NCBI GenBank assembly: GCA_002308995.1
Contig: DBWQ01000023.1
Location: 120,816-129,653, forward strand
Direction of reading: 5' to 3'
From: Clostridiales bacterium UBA1234
GTDB taxonomy: Bacteria > Bacillota > Clostridia > TANB77 > UBA1234
DNA: 8,838 bases
Shown here: positions 1 to 6,560 of the stretch, in pieces
How positions within the stretch are numbered: position 1 is the stretch's first letter
Layout: each line of letters begins with the position of its first letter
The notes under the pieces: generated by a model
Seen by the model: only the letters and a program-made list of their open reading frames with translations
What the model was told of the DNA's origin: nothing
Databases searched by the model: none
Program-made: the position numbers and the translations under genes

Positions 1-124
1 GAGGGACGCTCGATTTCGGTCGCACGCCCTCCCGCAACCCCTTCCGCCGCAAGGGCTTCAAGCAACCACGACCGATCAAAGGGGACAGACCTCTTAAAAG
101 CCAGTTACAGCAAGCATTTAAAAA
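1..124. repeat. Left arm of a 124-bp inverted repeat enclosing the tRNA-Ser locus
   Basis: The reverse complement of this stretch reappears at 554-677. Aligned by eye, the outer 120 bp differ at 6 positions, all transitions, and 4 more A/T pairs extend the inner end. The arm is GC-rich at its outer end and contains the words GGGGACAGACC and CGACCGAAATCGAGCG. It may continue beyond the left edge of the window. There is no convincing open reading frame in it. High identity suggests one mobile or dispersed repeat family inserted twice in opposite orientation, or a large non-autonomous element. GGGGACAG-type words occur in Clostridia intergenic repeats, but I cannot confirm that family here. Confidence 0.85.
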
Positions 125-179
125 GAGTAATTTTATCGTTTTTTATAAAAAAGTTAGACGATTAAAACGATAAAAACTC
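125..179. other. Hairpin overlapping the neighbouring terminator
   Basis: TTTTATCGTTTT (131-142) is the exact reverse complement of AAAACGATAAAA (164-175). GAGT (125-128) can also pair with ACTC (176-179) across a 2-nt bulge. The right half of the stem shares 172-179 with the terminator stem at 172-208, so the two structures cannot form together on one transcript. That geometry is the one used by attenuators, but no leader peptide, ligand-binding core or controlled gene is visible, so the role is unknown. Confidence 0.55.
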
Positions 180-209
180 TCGAAAGGATATTTCCTTTGA
201 GAGTTTTTT
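172..209. terminator. Bidirectional intrinsic terminator
   Basis: AAAAACTCTC (172-181) pairs with GAGAGTTTTT (199-208). Inside it AAAGG (183-187) pairs with CCTTT (194-198) around a 6-nt loop. A T-run follows on the plus strand, and the A-run before the stem gives a U-tract on the minus strand. On the minus strand it is the second terminator downstream of tRNA-Ser. Confidence 0.8.
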
Positions 210-210
210 A

Positions 211-230
211 TGGCGGAGTGGGTGGGATTC
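211..230 (-). pseudogene. 20-bp copy of the 3' end of tRNA-Ser
   Basis: These 20 bases are identical to 365-384, the CCA end, discriminator, acceptor strand and part of the T-arm of the intact tRNA-Ser. The copy is 154 bp from the real one in the same orientation. Beyond 230 the match stops and no anticodon or D-arm follows, so it is a fragment. Such a duplicated tRNA 3' end is what site-specific integration into a tRNA gene leaves behind, although an unequal recombination event could do the same. Confidence 0.8.
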
Positions 231-288
231 CTCCCGCACGCTTTGCGTGCTATATCTCACTCACTTCGTTCGTTCAATCAACTCACTA
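231..288. other. Low-complexity spacer with a small hairpin
   Basis: GCACGC (236-241) pairs with GCGTGC (245-250) around a TTT loop. It is followed by CACTC/TTCGTTCG-type short words up to about 286. There is no start codon with a ribosome binding site and no plausible protein. This stretch, together with 312-364, forms the debris between the tRNA fragment and the intact tRNA. Confidence 0.5.
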
Positions 289-311
289 AAAAAGCCCCAC
301 TGGGGCTTTTT
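289..311. terminator. Bidirectional intrinsic terminator after tRNA-Ser
   Basis: AAAAAGCCCC (289-298) pairs perfectly with GGGGCTTTTT (302-311) around a 3-nt ACT loop. Read on the minus strand it lies about 54 nt beyond the tRNA 3' end and ends in a run of U, so it is the likely end of the tRNA-Ser transcript. Confidence 0.85.
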
Positions 312-330
312 CTTTACGCTCGTTGCCCTC

Positions 331-347
331 TCGGGTTCGAATCCCAA
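331..347 (+). pseudogene. T-arm-like relic of a tRNA, plus orientation
   Basis: GGGTTCGAATCCC (333-345) has the form of a tRNA T-arm: a 7-nt TTCGAAT loop closed by GGG/CCC. The flanks extend the stem poorly, and no acceptor, anticodon or D-arm can be built around it. It therefore looks like a fragment of a tRNA gene pointing the other way from the intact tRNA-Ser. Chance similarity is possible, because the motif is short and nearly palindromic. Confidence 0.4.
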
Positions 348-364
348 GAAGAATGCAACAGTTT

Positions 365-457
365 TGGCGGAGTGGGTGGGATTCGAACCCACGGGAGGAA
401 AGAATCCTCACAATAGACTTCCAATCTACGCCGTTGTGACCGCTTCGGCACCACTCC
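365..457 (-). tRNA. tRNA-Ser (anticodon GGA)
   Basis: On the minus strand a complete class II tRNA folds. The acceptor is GGAGTGG/CCACTCC with discriminator G and an encoded CCA. The D-stem is CCG/CGG. The anticodon stem is GTAGA/TCTAT around the loop TTGGAAG, giving anticodon GGA, which reads UCC and UCU serine codons. There is a long variable arm (GAGGA/TCCTC hairpin) and a T-arm GTGGG-TTCGAAT-CCCAC. The length is 93 nt including CCA. The long variable arm is the identity feature recognised by seryl-tRNA synthetase. It has its own promoter upstream and a terminator downstream. It sits alone, not in a tRNA cluster, and is enclosed by the 124-bp inverted repeat arms. Confidence 0.97.
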
Positions 458-478
458 ATTCTTTATAACTGCTTTCTT

Positions 479-507
479 ATTATACTATGGATTGATTCAT
501 TTGGCAA
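479..507 (-). promoter_or_regulatory. Promoter of tRNA-Ser
   Basis: On the minus strand TTGCCA (-35, 502-507) and TATAAT (-10, 479-484) are separated by exactly 17 bp, a near-consensus vegetative sigma-A promoter. Transcription would begin near 472, about 15 nt before the mature tRNA 5' end. A strong constitutive promoter fits a tRNA gene. Confidence 0.88.
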
Positions 508-553
508 CTATTATTTCTATCGTAAATTGATTTAAAAATGTGATAAAAGTTGT

Positions 554-677
554 TTTTTAAATGCTTGCTGTAACTGGCTTTTAAGAGGTCTGTCCCCTTT
601 GGTCGGTCGTGGCTGTTTGAAGTCCTTGTGGCGGAAGGGGTTGCGGGAGGACGTGCGACCGAAATCGAGCGTCCCTC
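554..677. repeat. Right arm of the 124-bp inverted repeat
   Basis: This is the reverse complement of 1-124 with 6 differences, at 602, 613, 616, 623, 629 and 651 or within a base of these, all transitions. The inner 47 bp (554-600) are identical in both arms. The differences are confined to the GC-rich outer half. Its outer end runs directly into the 36-bp tandem repeat, whose first unit overlaps the end of the arm. Confidence 0.85.
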
Positions 678-720
678 TTGGTCAGGGTGTGCGACCGAAA
701 TCGAGCGTCCCTCTTGGTCG
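653..720. repeat. Two-copy tandem repeat, period 36 bp
   Basis: A 32-bp word containing GCGACCGAAATCGAGCGTCC occurs at 653-684 and again at 689-720. The two copies differ only in the last base (A against G). A 4-bp spacer (685-688) separates them. The same core also forms the outer end of the left arm at 1-24, in reverse complement. It therefore appears at least three times in the window. No coding or array function is evident. Confidence 0.85.
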
Positions 721-732
721 GTCGGCGTCCCT

Positions 733-763
733 AAAAAAGGAGCGCTCGTTTGTGAGCGCTCCT
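733..763 (-). terminator. Strong intrinsic terminator of the surface-protein operon
   Basis: AGGAGCGCTC (738-747) pairs perfectly with GAGCGCTCCT (754-763) around a 6-nt loop. On the minus strand the stem is followed by a run of U (733-738). It begins 20 nt after the lipoprotein stop codon and should end the operon transcript before the inverted repeat region. Confidence 0.93.
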
Positions 764-782
764 TGTGTTTTTATTTGCCTTA

Positions 783-1466
783 TTATTTGATTTCCATGTT
801 ATAGGTGCCGTCTTCGTTTGGTGTGATTTCTACGGTTTCTCCGTTGGTGAAGCTAATGATGTATGGTGTTGGGCTATTCGTGCCTATGTCGTTTCCGTTT
901 GCGTCTTTGACTACCGTTATGTTATTGACATAGCCTTTTCCGTCAAAGATATATGGTGTCCAGCAGAATACGTTTCCTTTGCCGGTTACGTAGCATGGAG
1001 CTTCTTCTTCTGGAGTTGCTGTGGTGTTGACTTTGACGGTGTTATATTCTAAGCCTTCGATTTTTGTGATGGTTTTTTCTGCTTCTTCTTTTGTTAGCCA
1101 TTTTGCTTCGTTTTCTGGGCTTCCTGAAAACTCTTCAATGTTTCCACCTCTTGCTACAAAGTTATATAGCTGTGCATCTGTTTTAGCGTCCATTCCCTTC
1201 ATGGCTACTTGTGCTTTAGAATCTATCATTTTCATCATCATGTCGTCTTTCATCATTCCTAATACTTCACAAAACCCTGTAAATTGTGCTCTGCCACCAA
1301 AACTGTCGTCTCTTGGTAGCTCTTTGTTTTCTTCTTCGTTATTTTCTACTCTTGTTTCTGTTGTTTCTGTTTTGGTGGTTTCTGGCTCCTTTTCTTCTTT
1401 CTTGCCACAGGCAGTTAATCCAAATACTGTGCATACTGCTATTATACCTATTAATAATCTTTTCAT
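783..1466 (-). CDS. Putative lipoprotein of unknown function
   Basis: A 227-residue secreted lipoprotein with no family that I recognise. A basic MKR start and hydrophobic segment (residues 4-17) lead to the lipobox LTAC. Cys20 would be lipidated by Lgt and processed by Lsp, leaving the protein on the outer face of the membrane. Residues 21-55 are a Lys/Glu/Thr-rich, probably disordered tether. The remaining domain has a Met-rich cluster (eight Met in residues 71-92) and three further Cys (66, 158, 168). Its C-terminal third looks beta-rich. An ATG nine codons upstream (1493) was not used because the AGGAGG at 1474-1479 lies inside that extension and sits 7 nt from the ATG chosen here. The gene begins 42 bp after the giant SLH gene with no terminator between them, so it is probably the last gene of the operon. 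The existence and lipidation of the protein are well supported; its function is unknown. Confidence 0.88.
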   Translation of the reverse strand: MKRLLIGIIAVCTVFGLTACGKKEEKEPETTKTETTETRVENNEEENKELPRDDSFGGRAQFTGFCEVLGMMKDDMMMKMIDSKAQVAMKGMDAKTDAQLYNFVARGGNIEEFSGSPENEAKWLTKEEAEKTITKIEGLEYNTVKVNTTATPEEEAPCYVTGKGNVFCWTPYIFDGKGYVNNITVVKDANGNDIGTNSPTPYIISFTNGETVEITPNEDGTYNMEIK

Positions 1467-1473
1467 GCTTCTT

Positions 1474-1479
1474 CCTCCT
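1474..1479 (-). promoter_or_regulatory. Ribosome binding site that decides the lipoprotein start
   Basis: AGGAGG on the minus strand, 7 nt before the ATG at 1466. It argues against the longer frame from 1493, which would place this site within the coding sequence and the signal peptide ten residues in. Confidence 0.85.
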
Positions 1480-1508
1480 TTTTTAATCTCCATTTTATCA
1501 CAGCTGTT

Positions 1509-4500
1509 TTATTTTGCAAACACTTCTATGCTTCGAAGGGATATTAAGATAGCTTCTTCGATTTTGGCATTTCCTAGGGCATTGAATTTGTTATTGCCTA
1601 CGCCTTTGATAATGTCGTCTTCTGCCATGAAATAAACAGCTTCTCTTCCCCAATCGTGCAAGTCACTGTCGTCTGCAAATATTAGTGTTTTTGACCAATC
1701 TACTGTGATTTCAATTCCTGCTACTTTTAATGCTCTGGTTAGCATAGTTGCCATCTGTTCACGCGTGATTGGTGAATCTGGTGTAAAGGTGTCTTCGGAT
1801 GTTCCGTTGGTGATGCCAAGTGCATATGCTTTTAGCACATATTCATCGTTAGTATCGATAAATGGATTTTCTTTTGCAGGCTCTGCTTGTTTGCCACTGA
1901 TTGCTTCGTATAATTTGACAGCTACTGCTGCAAAATCATTTCTCGTAATCTTCTCTTTAAAATCTTTTTGTGCAAGTGTTTCTGGAATGATTTCTTTTTC
2001 TTCTGCTTGGATTAGTTCTTCTTCTGCCCAAGTATCTGCCTCTGCCCACATATGAGATACAGATGGTGTTGGCGTTGGGGTTGGTGTCGCAGAACTACTC
2101 GATGATCCACTTGATGATCCGCCTCCGCCACCTACTTGCTTTGTTTTCCACTGTGCGACTAATTCTGTGTCTTCATTAATGGTAATTTTGGTACCCTTGC
2201 TACCTTTGTTCCATTTGCTAAATGTTTTTCCTGTTGGTGCTGTGAAGGTACATGCTGGCAATGTGTATTTTGAACCCTTTTCCACTTCTATCTCTTCCAT
2301 GGTTCCTGTTCCACCGTTGGCACTAAATGAAATAATGCATGTTTCCACTGGCACTTCTACTTCTTGATAATTGGCTGTTACAACTACATTGGCATTTCCC
2401 ATGACAAATGTTGTGGTTGCTGAAGAGTTATCTGTAGGGATAACACCACCTTCTTCTACTGTCCAAGCATCAAATTCCATTCCCTCTGCTGGATTATTTG
2501 CTGTAATCGTAACTTCTGTTCCTTCTTCTACTGGTCCTTCTGGACTTGCTGTTCCATTATTGACTGTTATTGTATATGTTGTTGGTTCTACTGCATCATA
2601 GCTAAATTCTTTTCCTACTGTAATCATCTGATTCTCATTTAAAAAGGCAACGATGCATCCTGCTTCTCCATTAATGGTGATATCAGCATCTGTCATTTCT
2701 GCATCAAATAATTCTGTTCCTGTTGCATAAAGTGTTATTTGAGCTCGATATAGTTTTCCAGCCTCGACGGTTTCAAAATCATCGTCATCTACCCATTCGT
2801 CTCCGCTCCATACTCTGATTCCAAATCCCGCCATCTTGTATGCACTGCCATATGTTAATGAGTCTGGGTCATTCGATAAATCATCCATTCCTTCGCCTAC
2901 TTCAGGCAAATCAACATTACTGATGGAAACAGAAGAAATGAGTGTTGGTGCAGATTCTGCCACTGTAAAGTTAATTCTTCCTGTTCCTTGGTCCATCATT
3001 TGAGGTTCTGAAGTACATGTTACGGTTACTCCATCTGCTACAAAAGTAAGATTATCATCATTGTCATAAATAAATCCTTCTTTTGGCATTACTTTGGTAA
3101 ATACTAAGATACAAGAATGACCACCTACATAAGTATCTGATGCTGTTAAGGTTTGATTGGTCGTCAAATCTTTGACAAAAATAGCTCCATCTGCGGCTAA
3201 TACATAATTGGCACCATCTGGTACTGTCCAAGTTCCCACGGTATTTCCTGCCACAAAATCATTTCCTCCCACAAAAGTAATTGTTGTGATAGTACTGATG
3301 ACTGGTACTTCTGCAAATTCTGCATAAAAGCCTGTTTTCGTTTCGTCACTTACTGTAAAAGTATATTCTGCATTAGTAGATGCCACAGTGCCTTCAGCAC
3401 TTGCCACTTTCCATGCAACAAATTCATATCCTTCATTTGGAATGGCTGTAATGGTAATTTCTGCACCCTCATTGCATCCATATGCACCGTTGTTAGCTCT
3501 GTTAGTTACATTGAATCCGCCACCAACAAAATTGTATTTCCCACCGGTATTAAGAGTGATAGGTAAGTTAGTTACCCACTTTGCATAGATTGTCATATCT
3601 GTATTCACACTTGTTCCAAAAGAATATGCCGTTGTTAATTCTGCATCTGTACACCAACCACTGACGTACCAGCCATTGGTATTTGGTACGGTTGGCTGTG
3701 CAATCGATTCTCCAATATTGACTACTACATCATCTAGTGTATATCTTGTTCCTAAGTCAAAAGAAACGGTGCAAGTTGTTGGAACGTACTCTTCTACTGC
3801 TGTTGTAGTTTGTGTGGTAAATAGTTCATTGGTAAATGCTGCTGTATACGTTCTTACTCCATCTTGTTCTGCTGTTGGCTCTAGAGTAACCTCACTTGTG
3901 GATGCCACGGTTTCTGTCTCTATATGAGAAGAAACTCTTTGACAGATTGCTGTTGCTGTACATGCACTGTTATCTCCGCTCCATGTATACTCGATACTCC
4001 AATCATGTCCCAATGGTATATCCGTTATGGTTTCTCTAGAAATCTCTGCTCCACAAACTGTGCAGTACACCACTTCATCATTGTGTCCTGCTTCTTCACA
4101 AGTAGATGGCACTACATTCTCTATTACAGCGCCAGCTCCTACGTGTGCTGTTGCATCATTTAAGGTGATGGTTACATTTCCTGTTGGTGTTCCTGAAACA
4201 ACAAGTTCTGTTGCTGAACTTCTTGTCACAATGACTCCCTCTATAGAATCTACACTGTAATCTTCTGCAAAACAATATCCTTCTGTTGGAACCAATATAA
4301 CATTTTCCATAGCATCATTTACTTCAACTTCCTGTGTCATTTCTCCTTCAGAATTTTCCATGCCATTACCAGCCACAATGGTTACCGTATATGCTGTTGG
4401 TGCATCTGGCTCAAACAATGCATAGATGGCTGTATTATTTGTAATTGTAACAGTAATCGTATTTTCTGTTGAATAAGTAGATAACGTTGTATAGTTTGGT

Positions 4501-6518
4501 GAGGATTGTAGCTGAGAACTACCTACTCTCCATTCTACAAAATGATATCCTGTCTTAGGTGCTGCTGTTAAAGTAAGTGAATTTCCCGGATAAGCATTAC
4601 CAGCACTTGATCCGCTAAATGAAAAAGCGCCTTGCGTGATGGTTCCACACTCCTCAGTCACCATTCCCTGCCCAATATCAATTGTTTTTTTGTATACATT
4701 ATAGTAATACTTCGCATACAAAGTCATATCGCTAAAAATCTGTGTACTAAAATTAAAATAATCATTTAACTCTTCATCACTACACCAATACCCAAAAATC
4801 ATATCTTCTCTGGATGGATTAGGAGTAGGCTGGGTAGCAGTTTCACCATCGACAACTTCTTGCGATGGAATTTCGCCTCCCCCATTCGTATTAAAGGAAA
4901 CCGTGTGCGTGACAATTTCATTTAAGGTAACGGTAGCAATAATTTCAATGGTTGCCGTATCTTCTGCATCATCAACATTTGTTGCAGTAAAGACATACGT
5001 GCCTTCATAGTCTCCGGCAATAGAACAAAATGGAGAACCATCTGCTGGCCTTAAAGTAACATCTATATATTCACCAGGTGCAATAGCTGCATCAGAATAG
5101 TTGTAACAACCAAATGGACCTGCAGCTGATGGATTGGTATTGCTAAGTTTGATGGTGGTTGTTCCCGCATTGGTAAATCTAACAACTTCACTTACCTCAT
5201 CCGCTTCTGTGCCTGAGAAATTGACTGTCAAATCGCCAAAATCAACTGCGCCTTTATCTGCAGTTAAAATCGTTTCCGTGTCATCTTCTTCTGTAACATC
5301 AATCGACTCAGAAAAAACATATACCGTAGAACGATTGGCAGAAACGGTTGGCTCTTCATGAGTCCATTCTTTTCCATTAATGATAATCGTCATATTCTCG
5401 CCACTATCAAACATGTGCGTTGTGTTATCGCCTGTAGGAACTCCACCTTCTAAAGCAAAGGTTAAACTATCACTATCAATCATACTGGCACCTTGCAAAC
5501 GATAAGTTCCCTCTTCAAAGGTTTCTTCATTATAGTTGACCCAGTTGGTATCTACTAGCTTTTGCCATTTGGTACTATTTGGCCAAAAGTAGGCTGGCTT
5601 TCCTTCTGAAACAATAAACTCTGGCAATGTAGTGGCACCACCATAGGTTGCAATGGTAGCATAATCCCCACTGGTAGTTGCCACAATACGATTGACGATG
5701 ATTCTACTGTTTGGATCTGCTTTTGTTCGACCAACATTAATGGTAATTTCTTTGCTGACAGGTGGCTCAGCACTATCTGTTGCTCTCACCACTAGGTTAT
5801 CGTTGATACCAGCTTCTGTTGGTGTTCCAGTAATAACACCACTTTCAGATACTTGAATCCATTCTGGACCAGATACCCATGCAAAGGAATATGGCGCTGT
5901 TCCACCTTCTACGGCATTAGCAAGTGATACCGAATCAATAGGTGCATTGGCATAATTTTCTGGAATATCAAATGTCTCAGAATCATTAAAGAAAAATTCA
6001 ACAGGAACTGGTATATCAAAAGTAGCAGAGTGCACAAATGCCGTACTACGTGTTTCTGATACAGAAACACTTTCTATCTCCCATGCTTCTTCATTAATCG
6101 TTACCGTCAAATTATCCGGATCAAATCTATGGTCTGTATGGTCACCAGTTGGATTGCCATCAATTAATGCAAAAGTCAAACTATCACTATCTATCATAGC
6201 TGCAGCAGATAAACGCCATGTTCCTGATGTAAATTTATCACTACTTGGAACATTGGTCCAAATGCCATCTACGTATTTTTGCCATTTAGTACTATTTGGC
6301 CAAAAATACGCAGGCTTACTACTATCTGCCATTGTAAAGTTAGGGATTGTAAAACTTCCACCATGAACAGGAATTGTCTCAGGTGCTACATCGGTTGTGG
6401 CAACAATTGCTGATACTACTATTCGTGTATCATCTGCCAATACCGTTACAGGAAACATCCCTAATAACATCGACATTGCAATTAAAAAGCTAAATACTCT
6501 TTTTGCAGTTTGATTCAT
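1509..6518 (-). CDS. Giant multidomain SLH-anchored surface protein
   Basis: A 1669-residue secreted protein, probably an adhesin or S-layer-associated structural protein. The signal peptide is residues 1-28, with likely cleavage after VLA. Approximate domain order: unknown module A 32-171; He_PIG-like Ig domain 184-262; unknown module B 272-409, a duplicate of A; Ig/ASH-like beta domain 414-534; InlB B-repeat/Flg_new-like units 537-606, 916-981 and 1393-1458 (each with a xVSF or IISF start and an AKY/AKW/AQW end); divergent InlB-like units 609-701, 983-1071 and 1313-1382 (GYxFxxW or similar); a Cys/His repeat 793-841; and a less clear beta-rich stretch 1072-1312. A GGGGG/Ser-rich and (TP)4 linker at 1461-1490 leads to three SLH motifs (1495-1540, 1551-1606, 1613-1669). 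SLH domains bind secondary cell-wall polymer, usually pyruvylated. SLH1 and SLH2 keep ITRxxF/ITREQ; SLH3 has KIEEA at that place. AGGAGG lies 9 nt before the ATG. No catalytic domain is seen. SLH anchoring is firm; the adhesin role is inferred. Confidence 0.93.
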   Translation of the reverse strand: MNQTAKRVFSFLIAMSMLLGMFPVTVLADDTRIVVSAIVATTDVAPETIPVHGGSFTIPNFTMADSSKPAYFWPNSTKWQKYVDGIWTNVPSSDKFTSGTWRLSAAAMIDSDSLTFALIDGNPTGDHTDHRFDPDNLTVTINEEAWEIESVSVSETRSTAFVHSATFDIPVPVEFFFNDSETFDIPENYANAPIDSVSLANAVEGGTAPYSFAWVSGPEWIQVSESGVITGTPTEAGINDNLVVRATDSAEPPVSKEITINVGRTKADPNSRIIVNRIVATTSGDYATIATYGGATTLPEFIVSEGKPAYFWPNSTKWQKLVDTNWVNYNEETFEEGTYRLQGASMIDSDSLTFALEGGVPTGDNTTHMFDSGENMTIIINGKEWTHEEPTVSANRSTVYVFSESIDVTEEDDTETILTADKGAVDFGDLTVNFSGTEADEVSEVVRFTNAGTTTIKLSNTNPSAAGPFGCYNYSDAAIAPGEYIDVTLRPADGSPFCSIAGDYEGTYVFTATNVDDAEDTATIEIIATVTLNEIVTHTVSFNTNGGGEIPSQEVVDGETATQPTPNPSREDMIFGYWCSDEELNDYFNFSTQIFSDMTLYAKYYYNVYKKTIDIGQGMVTEECGTITQGAFSFSGSSAGNAYPGNSLTLTAAPKTGYHFVEWRVGSSQLQSSPNYTTLSTYSTENTITVTITNNTAIYALFEPDAPTAYTVTIVAGNGMENSEGEMTQEVEVNDAMENVILVPTEGYCFAEDYSVDSIEGVIVTRSSATELVVSGTPTGNVTITLNDATAHVGAGAVIENVVPSTCEEAGHNDEVVYCTVCGAEISRETITDIPLGHDWSIEYTWSGDNSACTATAICQRVSSHIETETVASTSEVTLEPTAEQDGVRTYTAAFTNELFTTQTTTAVEEYVPTTCTVSFDLGTRYTLDDVVVNIGESIAQPTVPNTNGWYVSGWCTDAELTTAYSFGTSVNTDMTIYAKWVTNLPITLNTGGKYNFVGGGFNVTNRANNGAYGCNEGAEITITAIPNEGYEFVAWKVASAEGTVASTNAEYTFTVSDETKTGFYAEFAEVPVISTITTITFVGGNDFVAGNTVGTWTVPDGANYVLAADGAIFVKDLTTNQTLTASDTYVGGHSCILVFTKVMPKEGFIYDNDDNLTFVADGVTVTCTSEPQMMDQGTGRINFTVAESAPTLISSVSISNVDLPEVGEGMDDLSNDPDSLTYGSAYKMAGFGIRVWSGDEWVDDDDFETVEAGKLYRAQITLYATGTELFDAEMTDADITINGEAGCIVAFLNENQMITVGKEFSYDAVEPTTYTITVNNGTASPEGPVEEGTEVTITANNPAEGMEFDAWTVEEGGVIPTDNSSATTTFVMGNANVVVTANYQEVEVPVETCIISFSANGGTGTMEEIEVEKGSKYTLPACTFTAPTGKTFSKWNKGSKGTKITINEDTELVAQWKTKQVGGGGGSSSGSSSSSATPTPTPTPSVSHMWAEADTWAEEELIQAEEKEIIPETLAQKDFKEKITRNDFAAVAVKLYEAISGKQAEPAKENPFIDTNDEYVLKAYALGITNGTSEDTFTPDSPITREQMATMLTRALKVAGIEITVDWSKTLIFADDSDLHDWGREAVYFMAEDDIIKGVGNNKFNALGNAKIEEAILISLRSIEVFAK
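5292..5705 (-). repeat. Module B of an internal duplication in the giant SLH gene
   Basis: Encodes residues 272-409. It shares with module A the words IVATT, PAYFWPNSTKWQK, MIDSDSLTFAL and PTGD, in the same order. The similarity is also visible in the DNA: around 5561-5600 it nearly matches 6276-6318, which suggests a fairly recent duplication. I do not recognise the domain family. Confidence 0.85.
6006..6425 (-). repeat. Module A of an internal duplication in the giant SLH gene
   Basis: Encodes residues 32-171, directly after the signal peptide. Its start is offset 240 residues from the start of module B. A He_PIG-like Ig domain sits between the two copies. It is rich in Trp, Tyr and Phe around PAYFWPNSTKWQK, unusual for a plain spacer domain, so it may be a ligand-binding surface. 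Confidence 0.85.
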
Positions 6519-6560
6519 TCAACTCTTCCTCCTCTTAAAATATCTTTTGTAAGATCAAAA

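Noticed and set aside
210..468. Two small plus-strand frames of 68 and 73 codons
   Set aside because: They are translations of the antisense of tRNA-Ser and its 3' fragment (the WVGF and IRTHG words are typical of such artefacts) and have no ribosome binding site.
653..720. CRISPR array
   Set aside because: There are only two repeat copies, the gap between them is 4 bp, and no cas gene is present.
599..790. A 63-codon plus-strand frame across the right repeat arm
   Set aside because: It translates the inverted repeat and the 36-bp tandem repeat, then runs through the operon terminator. It has no ribosome binding site.
1467..1493. Longer start for the lipoprotein at 1493
   Set aside because: The extension contains the AGGAGG ribosome binding site and puts charged residues before the signal peptide; the ATG at 1466 fits better.
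1467..1508. A separate promoter for the lipoprotein gene
   Set aside because: No -35/-10 pair with acceptable spacing could be found in the 42-bp gap.
1021..1635. A 204-codon plus-strand frame opposite the lipoprotein and giant SLH genes
   Set aside because: It is a shadow of two well-supported minus-strand genes, hydrophobic and low in complexity, with no family resemblance. The other plus-strand frames within 1700-8800 were rejected for the same reason.
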